Shown here piece after piece: positions 27,373 through 37,377 of a stretch of 64,000 nt of DNA. The notes below the pieces were generated by a model that was given only the letters and a program-made list of their open reading frames with translations, was not told where the DNA came from and made no database searches. A program made the position numbers and the translations under genes. Source of the DNA: Aureimonas glaciei (GTDB taxonomy: Bacteria; Pseudomonadota; Alphaproteobacteria; Rhizobiales; Rhizobiaceae); the NCBI RefSeq assembly GCF_014643375.1, contig NZ_BMJJ01000001.1, forward strand, positions 310,001 through 374,000, in the 5' to 3' direction. Every line of letters begins with the position of its first letter. Position 1 is the stretch's first letter.

Positions 27373-28374
27373 GTGACGGAGAGGAAGAAGCCTGTCGTCG
27401 CGATCACGCGCCGGCTGCCCCAGCCGATCGAGCAGCGGATGGGCGAACTCTTCGACGTCAGCCTCAATGCTGGCGACGTGCCGATGACCCAGCCCGAGCT
27501 GGTGGCGGCGATGCGCCGGGTCGACGTGCTGGTGCCCACCGTCACCGACCGGATCGACCGCTCGATGATCGCTCAGGCCGGCAATCAGCTGAAGCTGATC
27601 GCCAATTTCGGCAATGGCGTCGACAACATCGATGTCGAGGCGGCGCATGCCCGCGGCATCTTCGTCACCAACACGCCGAACGTCCTCAACGAGGACACCG
27701 CCGACATGACCATGGCGCTGATTCTCGCCGTCCCGCGGCGCCTGGTCGAGGGCGGCAGCCGACTGATCTCCGGCGAGCGCTGGGCCGGCTGGTCGCCGAC
27801 CTGGATGCTCGGCCGCCGCCTCACCGGCAAGAAGCTCGGCATCGTCGGCATGGGCCGCATCGGCACCGCGGTCGCGCGGCGGGCGAAAGCCTTCGGCCTC
27901 GAGATCCATTACCACAACCGCCACCGCGTCAGCCCGAAGACGGAAGCCGAGCTCGGCGCCACCTACTGGGACAGCCTCGACCAGATGCTCGCCCGCATGG
28001 ACATCGTCTCGGTCAACTGCCCCTCGACGCCGGCGACCTACCATCTCCTGTCGGCGCGGCGGCTGGCGTTGATGCCGGCGCAGGCCTTCATCGTCAACAT
28101 TGCCCGCGGTGAGATCATCGATCAGCAGGCGCTGGTGAAGCTCATCGAGGAAGGCCGCATCGCCGGCGCCGGCCTCGACGTCTTCGAGGGCGAACCGGCG
28201 ATCGACCGGCGGCTGATGAAGCTCGCCGAGGAGCACCGCGTCGTGCTGTTGCCGCATATGGGCTCGGCGACGATCGAGGCGCGCATCGACATGGGCGAGA
28301 AGGTGATCATCAACATCCGCACCCTCATGGACGGGCACAGGCCGCCGGACCGGATCCTGCCGGGGCAGGGGTAG
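27373..28374 (+). CDS. D-2-hydroxyacid dehydrogenase (glyoxylate/hydroxypyruvate reductase-like)
   Basis: This 333-residue NAD(P)-dependent dehydrogenase of the D-isomer family probably reduces glyoxylate or hydroxypyruvate. The nucleotide-binding motif GMGRIGTAVARRA is near residue 158. The catalytic residues are Arg in NIARGEIID, Glu in DVFEGEP and His in LLPHMGSAT. ANFGNGVDNIDVEAA precedes the cofactor domain. The GTG start has GGGG upstream. Presence beside irr and an SH3 gene is a familiar Rhizobiales arrangement. Substrate cannot be fixed from sequence. Confidence 0.88.
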   Translation: MTERKKPVVAITRRLPQPIEQRMGELFDVSLNAGDVPMTQPELVAAMRRVDVLVPTVTDRIDRSMIAQAGNQLKLIANFGNGVDNIDVEAAHARGIFVTNTPNVLNEDTADMTMALILAVPRRLVEGGSRLISGERWAGWSPTWMLGRRLTGKKLGIVGMGRIGTAVARRAKAFGLEIHYHNRHRVSPKTEAELGATYWDSLDQMLARMDIVSVNCPSTPATYHLLSARRLALMPAQAFIVNIARGEIIDQQALVKLIEEGRIAGAGLDVFEGEPAIDRRLMKLAEEHRVVLLPHMGSATIEARIDMGEKVIINIRTLMDGHRPPDRILPGQG

Positions 28375-28377
28375 GGC

Positions 28378-28630
28378 TTTTTTGCCTGGGCGAACGCGTG
28401 CTTCGGGACCCGGAGTGCGGCGTCGCCGTTCTCGGTATGGGTTCTCGGGTCAAGCCCGAGAATGACTATGGTTTGGGCCTTGCCGCTTGTGGCCACGGGT
28501 ACCCGCGAAAAAGCACTCCGTGGCCGGGAGACTCGCTCTCCGGCTCAGAATAGTCATTCTCGGGCTTGACCCGAGAACCCATGCCGAGGCGGTCGAGCAA
28601 CAAAGCGCATCAGGAAACGCCTCCGCCACC
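28378..28630. repeat. Dispersed palindromic element, copy 1
   Basis: Two perfect 33-bp inverted arms (28437-28469 and 28550-28582) flank an 80-bp centre. Each arm is itself a hairpin, TTCTCGGG-TCAAG-CCCGAGAA. Similarity to the copy at 58955-59225 extends beyond the arms on both sides (for example GACCCGGAGTGCGGCGTCGCC before the left arm). It fills most of the 380-bp gap between two genes and has no coding capacity beyond a shared peptide frame reading ILGLDPRTH. It resembles intergenic palindromic repeats common in alphaproteobacteria. Confidence 0.85.
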
Positions 28631-28754
28631 CGGAGGAGCGGGAAACATCGTCCCATCCCGCCCCTTGCTGCACCTGCGTTTCGCACCCGCATGATAGACA
28701 AGCCCCGCTCCCCTTGCTCATTCTCCTCCCCGGCACCGAGCGGGGAGAAACGGG

Positions 28755-30569
28755 ATGAGCGAGACGCTGGAACGGCCGCAGACGATGGCGCGCGGCACGG
28801 TGGAGACCTGGCTGAAACGCTTCGAGGCGGTGTGTGCCGCCGGCGAGGCCGGCGCGGCAGCGGCGCTCTTCGGCGAGGAAAGCTACTGGCGCGACCTCGT
28901 CGCCTTCACCTGGAACATCAAGACCGTGGAGGGGCCGGACGGTGTCCGCGACATGCTGCGAGCGGTGCTCCCGCATGTACGGCCGCGAAACTTTCGCATC
29001 GAGGAGGAGCCGACGGAGGCCGGTGGGGTCACCGAGAGCTGGTTCACCTTCGAGACCGAAGTCGCGCGCGGCCGCGGCCATCTCCGGCTGAAGGACGGCA
29101 AGGCCTGGACCTTTCTCACCACCATGACCGAGCTGAAAGGTTTCGAGGAGCCCTCGGGCGAGCGGCGGCCGATGGGCGCCGAGCACGGCGCGGCGAAGGA
29201 CCGCAAGAGCTGGCTGGAGAAGCGCCAGCAGGAGGCCGAGGAGCTCGGCCACGCGACGCAGCCCGAGGTGGTCATCATCGGCGGCGGCCAGGGCGGCATC
29301 GCGCTCGGCGCGCGGCTCCGCCAGCTCGGCGTGCCGACCATCATCGTCGAGAAGAACGCCCGGGCCGGCGACAGCTGGCGCAAGCGCTACAAGTCGCTCT
29401 GCCTGCATGATCCCGTCTGGTACGACCATCTCCCCTATATCGACTTCCCTAAGAACTGGCCGGTCTTCGCCCCGAAGGACAAGATCGGCGACTGGCTGGA
29501 AATGTACGCCAAGGTGATGGAGCTCAACTACTGGAGCTCGACCGAGGCCAAGAGCGCCAAATTCGACGAGGCGACGAAGACCTGGGCCGTCACCGTCGAG
29601 CGGGACGGGAAGGAGATCGTGCTGCGGCCAAAGCAGCTGGTCTTCGCCACCGGCATGTCGGCGAAGGCGAACTGGCCGAGTTTTCCCGGCATGGAGCGCT
29701 TCAAGGGCGAGCAGCACCATTCCTCGCAGCATCCCGGCCCCGACGCTTGGAAGGACAAGCGCGTGGTGGTCATCGGCTCCAACAATTCCGCGCACGACAT
29801 CTGCGCCGCGCTCTGGGAGGCAGGGGCCGACGTCACCATGGTACAGCGGTCCTCGACGCACATCGTCAAGTCGGACTCGCTGATGGAGCTCGGCCTCGGC
29901 GCGCTCTATTCGGAACAGGCGCTGGCGAACGGCGTGACCACGGCCAAGGCCGACCTCATCTTCGCCTCGCTGCCCTACCGCATCCTCCACACGTTCCAGA
30001 TCCCGGTCTACGACGCGATCCGCGAGCGCGATGCGCAGTTCTACGCGGACCTCGAGAAGGCCGGCTTCATGCTCGACTGGGGCGCCGACGGCTCCGGCCT
30101 GTTCATGAAGTATCTGCGGCGCGGCTCGGGCTACTACATCGACGTCGGCGCCAGCCAGCTCATCATCGACGGCAAGATCAAGCTGAAGAGCGGCAGCGAC
30201 GTCGAGGAGATCACCGAGGACGGCGTGCTCCTCAAGGACGGCACGCACCTTCCAGCCGATCTCATCGTCTACGCCACCGGCTACGGCTCGATGAACGGCT
30301 GGGTCGCGGACCTCATCGACCGCGAGACGGCGGACAGAGTGGGCAAATGCTGGGGCCTCGGCTCCGATACGCCCAAAGACCCGGGACCCTGGGAGGGAGA
30401 GCAGCGCAACATGTGGAAGCCGACGCAGGTGGAAAACCTCTGGTTCCACGGCGGCAACCTGCACCAATCCCGTCACTACTCGCAGTTCCTGGCGCTGCAG
30501 CTGAAGGCCCGCCAAGAAGGCATCCCGACGCCCGTCTACGGGCTGCAGGAGAGTTTTCACAAAGGCTGA
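28755..30569 (+). CDS. Flavin-containing monooxygenase with N-terminal NTF2-like domain
   Basis: This 604-residue protein combines an N-terminal SnoaL/NTF2-like domain (about residues 10-140; RFEAVCAAGEAGAAAALFGEE, YWRDLVAFTW) with a class-B flavin monooxygenase core. The FAD site GGGQGGIALGARL is near residue 177, and GDSWRKRYKSLCLHDP follows. The NADPH site VVVIGSNNSAHDIC is near residue 338, and VYATGYGSMNGW lies near 510. It probably oxygenates a small organic substrate with FAD and NADPH. ATG follows GGGGAGA. It stands alone between the dispersed element and the flagellin region. Substrate unknown. Confidence 0.85.
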   Translation: MSETLERPQTMARGTVETWLKRFEAVCAAGEAGAAAALFGEESYWRDLVAFTWNIKTVEGPDGVRDMLRAVLPHVRPRNFRIEEEPTEAGGVTESWFTFETEVARGRGHLRLKDGKAWTFLTTMTELKGFEEPSGERRPMGAEHGAAKDRKSWLEKRQQEAEELGHATQPEVVIIGGGQGGIALGARLRQLGVPTIIVEKNARAGDSWRKRYKSLCLHDPVWYDHLPYIDFPKNWPVFAPKDKIGDWLEMYAKVMELNYWSSTEAKSAKFDEATKTWAVTVERDGKEIVLRPKQLVFATGMSAKANWPSFPGMERFKGEQHHSSQHPGPDAWKDKRVVVIGSNNSAHDICAALWEAGADVTMVQRSSTHIVKSDSLMELGLGALYSEQALANGVTTAKADLIFASLPYRILHTFQIPVYDAIRERDAQFYADLEKAGFMLDWGADGSGLFMKYLRRGSGYYIDVGASQLIIDGKIKLKSGSDVEEITEDGVLLKDGTHLPADLIVYATGYGSMNGWVADLIDRETADRVGKCWGLGSDTPKDPGPWEGEQRNMWKPTQVENLWFHGGNLHQSRHYSQFLALQLKARQEGIPTPVYGLQESFHKG

Positions 30570-30766
30570 GGCCTCGGAGAGGCATGAAGGCGAGGAGCGC
30601 GGCTCAGGCTCCCCGTCGCGGCCTCCGGGCCGCCGTGGGCGGGTCTGGCCGCTACGGCGCGCCAGTACCAGGGGCGCGTCTTGCGGCTACGGGCGAGGGC
30701 GTCGCGGCTTAAAGCGACGCTGGCGAATACGGACTTGCCCGCCTTTCCTCCCTGATGGCTCGGCCC

Positions 30767-31351
30767 CTACTGGCGCAGGCCGGACTTCAGCGACGCCTCG
30801 AACTCCGTCCGGTCGAGGTCGCGGCGCCTCTTGCGGATGGTGGTGACGCTGACGCCGATGCGCAGCGCTACGTCGGTGTCGGTGAGGCCCTGGTCGATCA
30901 GCCGCGCGGCTTCCGCCTCGCCCTCGACGGTCAGCCGGGGATTGGCGCCCTGGCCCGTCGTCCAGACCGGCAGCTTGCCGTCGGCGACCTTCGTCTTCAC
31001 CGCGCGCACATCCTTCGTCAGCGTCACCATGTGACGCTCGATCGTCTCCAGCCGCTCCGCCAGCCGGTCGAAGGCGGAAGCGAGTGTCGGGCGCTGGGCG
31101 TCTTCGACGAAGTTGCGCAGCCGCAGGAGGAAGGCGGGGTCGCTGCGCATCATCGCGGCGATTTCCACCATGGTATCGCGCGCGGGCTCGGCCACCTTCA
31201 GCGTCATCTGTAGATCGCCGCCGGCCGGTGATGTCGTCTCGTCCACAGCCTGAATCTCCCTGGGCGCCGCCACAGCGGCCCTGTCGTCACGCGCGATTGT
31301 CGATTCCCCGTGGTTAAGCAAGGGTTTAAAAAGCCCTGCAAAACCTGACAT
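30767..31351 (-). CDS. Unknown protein with C-terminal helix-turn-helix
   Basis: I do not recognise this 194-residue protein as a named family. The middle (about residues 75-130) is helical and coiled-coil-like (LASAFDRLAERLETIERHMV). The C-terminus (about 137-185) looks like a helix-turn-helix: RLIDQGLTDTDVALRIGVSVTTIRKRRRDL. A role as DNA-binding regulator is inference. It is divergent from flagellin gene 1, with only 154 bp between them. Its first 17 codons or so belong to the duplicated segment that reappears before flagellin gene 2. It might therefore regulate the flagellins. Confidence 0.65.
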   Translation of the reverse strand: MSGFAGLFKPLLNHGESTIARDDRAAVAAPREIQAVDETTSPAGGDLQMTLKVAEPARDTMVEIAAMMRSDPAFLLRLRNFVEDAQRPTLASAFDRLAERLETIERHMVTLTKDVRAVKTKVADGKLPVWTTGQGANPRLTVEGEAEAARLIDQGLTDTDVALRIGVSVTTIRKRRRDLDRTEFEASLKSGLRQ

Positions 31352-31505
31352 TCACTTCAATAGTCGATCAACCAAGTAATCAATGGCATTGACGATCAGC
31401 CGATCTCGATAAAAGTGTAATCAATTTTGGACTGAGAAGGTTATAAACCGGGCTTACAACGATCCCTGCAAGCAACGAACAACAGTTCACAGCATCACGG
31501 GGAAA

Positions 31506-32342
31506 ATGAACATGGTCTCGATCAACAACACCGCAGCGAACTCCTTCGTCCTCGCCTCGCTCCGTCAGACGAACAACGACATGACGACGGCCCAGACGCG
31601 CATCGGCACCGGCCTCAAGATCAATGGCGCTTCGGACGGCTCGGCACTGTGGGCCACCGCGCAGAGCATCCGCGCCGACATCAAGACGCAGGACTCGCTC
31701 ACCTCCGGAATTTCCATCGCCAAGGGCAAGGTCGATGCTGCCGTCGCCGGCATCGATCAGATTACGAAGCTTCTGGATCAGGTGAAGGAGCTGAAGACCA
31801 CCGCTGCAGCCGGAACCGGCGCCACCGTCCTCAGCGCAAGCACCTTGTCCGAGCTGAAGTCCTTGAATACGCAGATCGCCGCTGTCATCGCGGGTTCGGG
31901 CTTTCAGAGCGCCAATTATCTCTCGGGAACCGCAGGACCCCAGTCCGTCAAAATCGGTTCCGACACCCTCGCGACGATGTCGGTCGCCACGCTGAACGTC
32001 AGCACGACCGGTGCCCTGAATACGCTGACTGCAGCGATTACGGCGATGGACGGGACGTCAACCAATGCCGCCGTTGTGGCGCTGGACGTCACTGCGGCGA
32101 CGGATTTCCTGACGGGCTATCAGACCACGCTGTCCAGCTTCTCGGCCGGTCTGGAAAGCCAGCTCGACTTCCTCAACACTCTGAACGACATCAAGTCTTC
32201 GGCCCTGAGCTCGATCGTCGACGCCGACATGGAAGAAGAGTCGGCCAAGCTCACCGCCCTCCAGGTGAAGCAGCAGCTCGCCTACCAGGCGCTCGCCATC
32301 ACCAACTCGTCGAGCCAGAACATCCTGCGCCTCTTCCAGTAA
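31506..32342 (+). CDS. Flagellin 1 (short type)
   Basis: This 278-residue flagellin has the conserved helical ends that form the filament core. The N-terminus is MVSINNTAANSFVLASLRQTNND and the C-terminus ALAITNSSSQNILRLFQ, with a short central domain. It is small for a flagellin, as in several alphaproteobacteria. It is exported without signal peptide by the flagellar type III apparatus. ACGGGGAAA precedes the ATG. Residues 1-47 and from about 208 on match flagellin 2 exactly, while the centre differs. No other flagellar gene is in the window. The 5' leader is well conserved between copies and could be bound by FlbT/FlaF-type regulators, which is inference. Confidence 0.93.
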   Translation: MNMVSINNTAANSFVLASLRQTNNDMTTAQTRIGTGLKINGASDGSALWATAQSIRADIKTQDSLTSGISIAKGKVDAAVAGIDQITKLLDQVKELKTTAAAGTGATVLSASTLSELKSLNTQIAAVIAGSGFQSANYLSGTAGPQSVKIGSDTLATMSVATLNVSTTGALNTLTAAITAMDGTSTNAAVVALDVTAATDFLTGYQTTLSSFSAGLESQLDFLNTLNDIKSSALSSIVDADMEEESAKLTALQVKQQLAYQALAITNSSSQNILRLFQ

Positions 32343-32403
32343 GCACCCCCGTCTGCCACGACGCGATCAGCGTCTCCCCGTCGCGACATCGTTCGTGGCA
32401 CCC

Positions 32404-32441
32404 GCAGCCCCCGGCTCTTGCACCGGGGGCTGCACCTGTTT
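32404..32441 (+). terminator. Terminator of flagellin 1
   Basis: GCAGCCCCCGG (32404-32414) pairs perfectly with CCGGGGGCTGC (32423-32433) over an 8-base loop, then a short T-containing tail. An identical copy follows flagellin 2. Confidence 0.8.
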
Positions 32442-32945
32442 GTGGACCAGGCACGTGACGACGCGAGGATCAGGCATAGATCCGGGGCAAGTGGATCAAG
32501 ACCGGTTCGTTCCCGCGGAAAGAGCCGCGCGGGTCTGGTCTGAGCCGTCCATGCGGGAGTCACCGTCGCGCCGTCCTGCTCGCCTGGGACGCCACTGCCC
32601 ATCGTGCCCGCGCTGATCTCAACGCCGGCGGCCCGGCATTTGCCGACGGTCACGCGCCCGTCCGGGGCGATCGTCCATGCTTTGGGACGCCGCCAGGCGC
32701 CGTCGCCGAGCAATCGACCCCCAATCGGGTAACGGTCTGAAATATTCGACATCGAAGGCGCGGTTCAGGCAAGTCAGCCCTTGCCGACGCAGCCACCGCG
32801 GGCTCGACCGACTCGGTTTCATGGTCCAGCCTGTCGGCTTTCCATCGCTTGGCCGCATGGCATCCGATCGTGCATGACGATCCGCTCGTCCGCACCCACA
32901 ATCTTCCTGAGCCTCGCCGAGACGGCCCTGTCTTCAAGCGAATGT
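32442..32945. other. Spacer between the flagellin duplicates
   Basis: These 504 bp have no convincing gene; short ORFs occur on both strands but none resembles a known protein. The right end (about 32880-32945) aligns with the start region of the HTH gene (shared GACGGCCCTGTC and CTCGTCC segments) with small indels. At least part of the spacer is therefore an eroded copy of that gene. The origin of the left part is unclear. Confidence 0.55.
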
Positions 32946-32996
32946 CGATTCCCCGTGGTTAAGCGTGGGTTTAAAAAGCCCTGCAAAACCTGACAT
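32880..32996 (-). pseudogene. Truncated copy of the HTH gene 5' end
   Basis: Reading leftward from ATG at 32996, the frame gives MSGFAGLFKPTLNHGESTFA and then TGA at 32936-32934. The intact gene reads MSGFAGLFKPLLNHGESTIARDD. After a 2-bp indel, weak similarity continues (EDRAV against DDRAAV). It is a remnant carried along when the flagellin unit was duplicated. Confidence 0.75.
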
Positions 32997-33150
32997 TCGC
33001 TTCCATAGTCGATCAACCAAGTAATCAATGGCGTTGACCATCAGCCGATCTCGATAAAAGTGTAATCAATTTTGGACTGAGAAGGTTATAAACCGGGCTT
33101 ACAACCATTCCTGCAAGCAAAGAACAACAGTTCACAGCATTACGGGGAAA

Positions 33151-33987
33151 ATGAACATGGTCTCGATCAACAACACCGCAGCGAACTCCTTCGTCCTCGC
33201 CTCGCTCCGTCAGACGAACAACGACATGACGACGGCCCAGACGCGCATCGGCACCGGCCTCAAGATCAATGGCGCTTCGGACGGCTCGGCACAGTGGGCC
33301 ACCGCGCAGAGCATTCGCGCAGACATCAAGACGCAGGACTCGCTCACCGCCGGAATTTCTGTCGCCAAGGCAAAGGCCGATGCCGCTGTCGCCGGCATCG
33401 ATCAGATCACGAAGCTTCTGGATCAGGTCAAGGTACTGACGACCACCGCTAAAGCCGGAGCCGACGATGCCGTCCTCAGCGCGAGCACCTTGTCGGAGTT
33501 GCAGTCTTTGAATACGCAGATCACCGCTGTCATCGCGGGCTCTGGCTTTCAGACCGCCAACTACCTGTCGGGAGCCCCGGCAGAGCAGACGGTAAAGATC
33601 GGCTCTGATACCACCGCGACAATCGCAGTGACGACGCTCAATGTCAAAACGACGGGCGCCCTCTTTACATTGACGGAAGCGATCGACGATCTCACCGGTG
33701 CGTCGGACAATGACAACTTGGAGGTTTTGGACGTCGCTGCGGCAACGAATTTTCTGACCGGCTATCAGGCCACGCTCTCGAGCTTCTCCGCCGGCTTGGA
33801 AAGCCAACTCGACTTCCTCAACACTCTGAACGACATCAAGTCTTCGGCCCTGAGCTCGATCGTCGACGCCGACATGGAAGAAGAGTCGGCCAAGCTCACC
33901 GCCCTCCAGGTGAAGCAGCAGCTCGCCTACCAGGCGCTCGCCATCACCAACTCGTCGAGCCAGAACATCCTGCGCCTCTTCCAGTAA
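33151..33987 (+). CDS. Flagellin 2 (short type)
   Basis: This second 278-residue flagellin has the same ends as flagellin 1 and the same length. Differences are confined to about residues 48-207, for example VLTTTAKAGADDAV against ELKTTAAAGTGATV, and a more acidic centre (DDLTGASDNDNLEV). This is the part expected to face outward or pack the filament core less strictly. The leader and ribosome binding site (ACGGGGAAA) are nearly the same as for copy 1, so both are probably expressed together. Confidence 0.93.
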   Translation: MNMVSINNTAANSFVLASLRQTNNDMTTAQTRIGTGLKINGASDGSAQWATAQSIRADIKTQDSLTAGISVAKAKADAAVAGIDQITKLLDQVKVLTTTAKAGADDAVLSASTLSELQSLNTQITAVIAGSGFQTANYLSGAPAEQTVKIGSDTTATIAVTTLNVKTTGALFTLTEAIDDLTGASDNDNLEVLDVAAATNFLTGYQATLSSFSAGLESQLDFLNTLNDIKSSALSSIVDADMEEESAKLTALQVKQQLAYQALAITNSSSQNILRLFQ

Positions 33988-34048
33988 GCACCCCCGTCTG
34001 CCACGACGCGATCAGCGTCTCCCCGTCGCGACATCGTTCGTGGCACCC

Positions 34049-34086
34049 GCAGCCCCCGGCTCTTGCACCGGGGGCTGCACCTGTTT
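34049..34086 (+). terminator. Terminator of flagellin 2
   Basis: GCAGCCCCCGG (34049-34059) pairs with CCGGGGGCTGC (34068-34078). It is identical to the terminator after flagellin 1. Confidence 0.8.
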
Positions 34087-34098
34087 CAGGGGCAGAGT

Positions 34099-34263
34099 TT
34101 ACGGCTTGGCGCCGAGCACCTTGCGACGGGCGGCGGCCTTGCGGGTCGCGCGTTCGATGCGCTGATCCTTCTGCTGCCCGGCCTCGAGGCGCGCGGCCTT
34201 CAGGCGCGCGGACTTCTCCAGTGTAGTCTCTACCCGCGCCGGCTCTTTGCGATCGTCCGCCAT
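34099..34263 (-). CDS. Small basic hypothetical protein
   Basis: This 54-residue protein (MADDRKEPARVETTLEKSARLKAARLEAG at the start) is rich in Lys, Arg, Ala and Glu and is probably one long helix. I chose ATG at 34263 because GGAGGACGAGGA lies directly upstream; a longer frame to 34308 begins without one. It could bind nucleic acid, but no family is recognised. It lies downstream of gyrB on the same strand, beyond a terminator-like hairpin. Confidence 0.6.
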   Translation of the reverse strand: MADDRKEPARVETTLEKSARLKAARLEAGQQKDQRIERATRKAAARRKVLGAKP

Positions 34264-34302
34264 TCCTCGTCCTCCCGCTCGTCGTCCACCGCAGCCGAAA
34301 GC

Positions 34303-34333
34303 GAGCATCGCCCCGATCTAGTGGGCGATGCTC
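34303..34333 (-). terminator. Hairpin between gyrB and the small basic gene
   Basis: GAGCATCGCCC (34303-34313) and GGGCGATGCTC (34323-34333) form an 11-bp stem with a 9-base loop. On the - strand GCTTTCGG follows, a weak T-tract. It probably ends gyrB transcripts. Confidence 0.6.
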
Positions 34334-34354
34334 TTTCGCCTCAGTCAGGCTCCG

Positions 34355-36964
<2,610 letters not shown>

Positions 36965-36998
36965 TTAGCCCGTCGAATCAGACGCTTCGGAGAACGTC

Positions 36999-37298
36999 AT
37001 GCGCCCCATCCTCCCTTGCCTCCTCGTCGCTCTCCTGGCCGGCTGCACGAACGCCGTTCCCGACGGCACGCGCTATCCCAACGGCTCGCCGATCTATGGC
37101 GCGCGCGTCTCCGGCAATCCCGCGCCGCGCGGCAGCGAGGCCTTCTGTCGGACCTATGCCCGGCAGACTGCGGGCAACCAGTACGAGGGCAGTCGGGATT
37201 CCGGCGACAGCATCGGCTCCAATCTGATGGCCCGCCGTCAGGCGGAAATGGCAGGCGAGCGCGCCTACCAGCGTTGCCTGTCCGGCCGTCGCAACTGA
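36999..37298 (+). CDS. Small lipoprotein of unknown function
   Basis: This 99-residue protein has a type II signal peptide with lipobox LLAGC (Cys at about residue 16), so it should be an N-acylated lipoprotein. The mature part is Gly/Asn/Arg-rich, with two more Cys (EAFCRTYAR, YQRCLSG) that may pair. CGGAGAA lies before the ATG. No family is recognised. It lies between divergent gyrB and the P450 gene and may be co-transcribed with the latter (79-bp gap). Confidence 0.75.
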   Translation: MRPILPCLLVALLAGCTNAVPDGTRYPNGSPIYGARVSGNPAPRGSEAFCRTYARQTAGNQYEGSRDSGDSIGSNLMARRQAEMAGERAYQRCLSGRRN

Positions 37299-37377
37299 AC
37301 GATCGCGGCTGTCCTGCGGTGATCGACGCCGGTAAAAGCCGGCCGAACCCCTATATGCGGGGCAGAGGAGAACCCGC

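Larger units (their letters stand above)
31301..32441 (+). repeat. Flagellin duplication unit, copy 1
   Basis: This 1141-bp segment (5' end of the HTH gene, promoter region, flagellin gene and terminator) recurs at 32946-34086 with a constant offset of 1645 bp and no net insertion. The last 279 bp (32163-32441) are identical between copies. The upstream 205 bp differ at about ten positions, and the middle of the gene differs much more. Confidence 0.95.
32946..34086 (+). repeat. Flagellin duplication unit, copy 2
   Basis: This is the counterpart of 31301-32441, with the same 5' fragment of the HTH gene, leader, flagellin and terminator. The 3' boundary is sharp: both copies are identical up to CACCTGTTT and unrelated afterwards. 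Confidence 0.95.

Noticed and set aside
32442-32945. Insertion sequence or transposase remnant between the flagellins
   Set aside because: No transposase motif or terminal repeat was seen. The right end aligns with the HTH gene, which explains it better.
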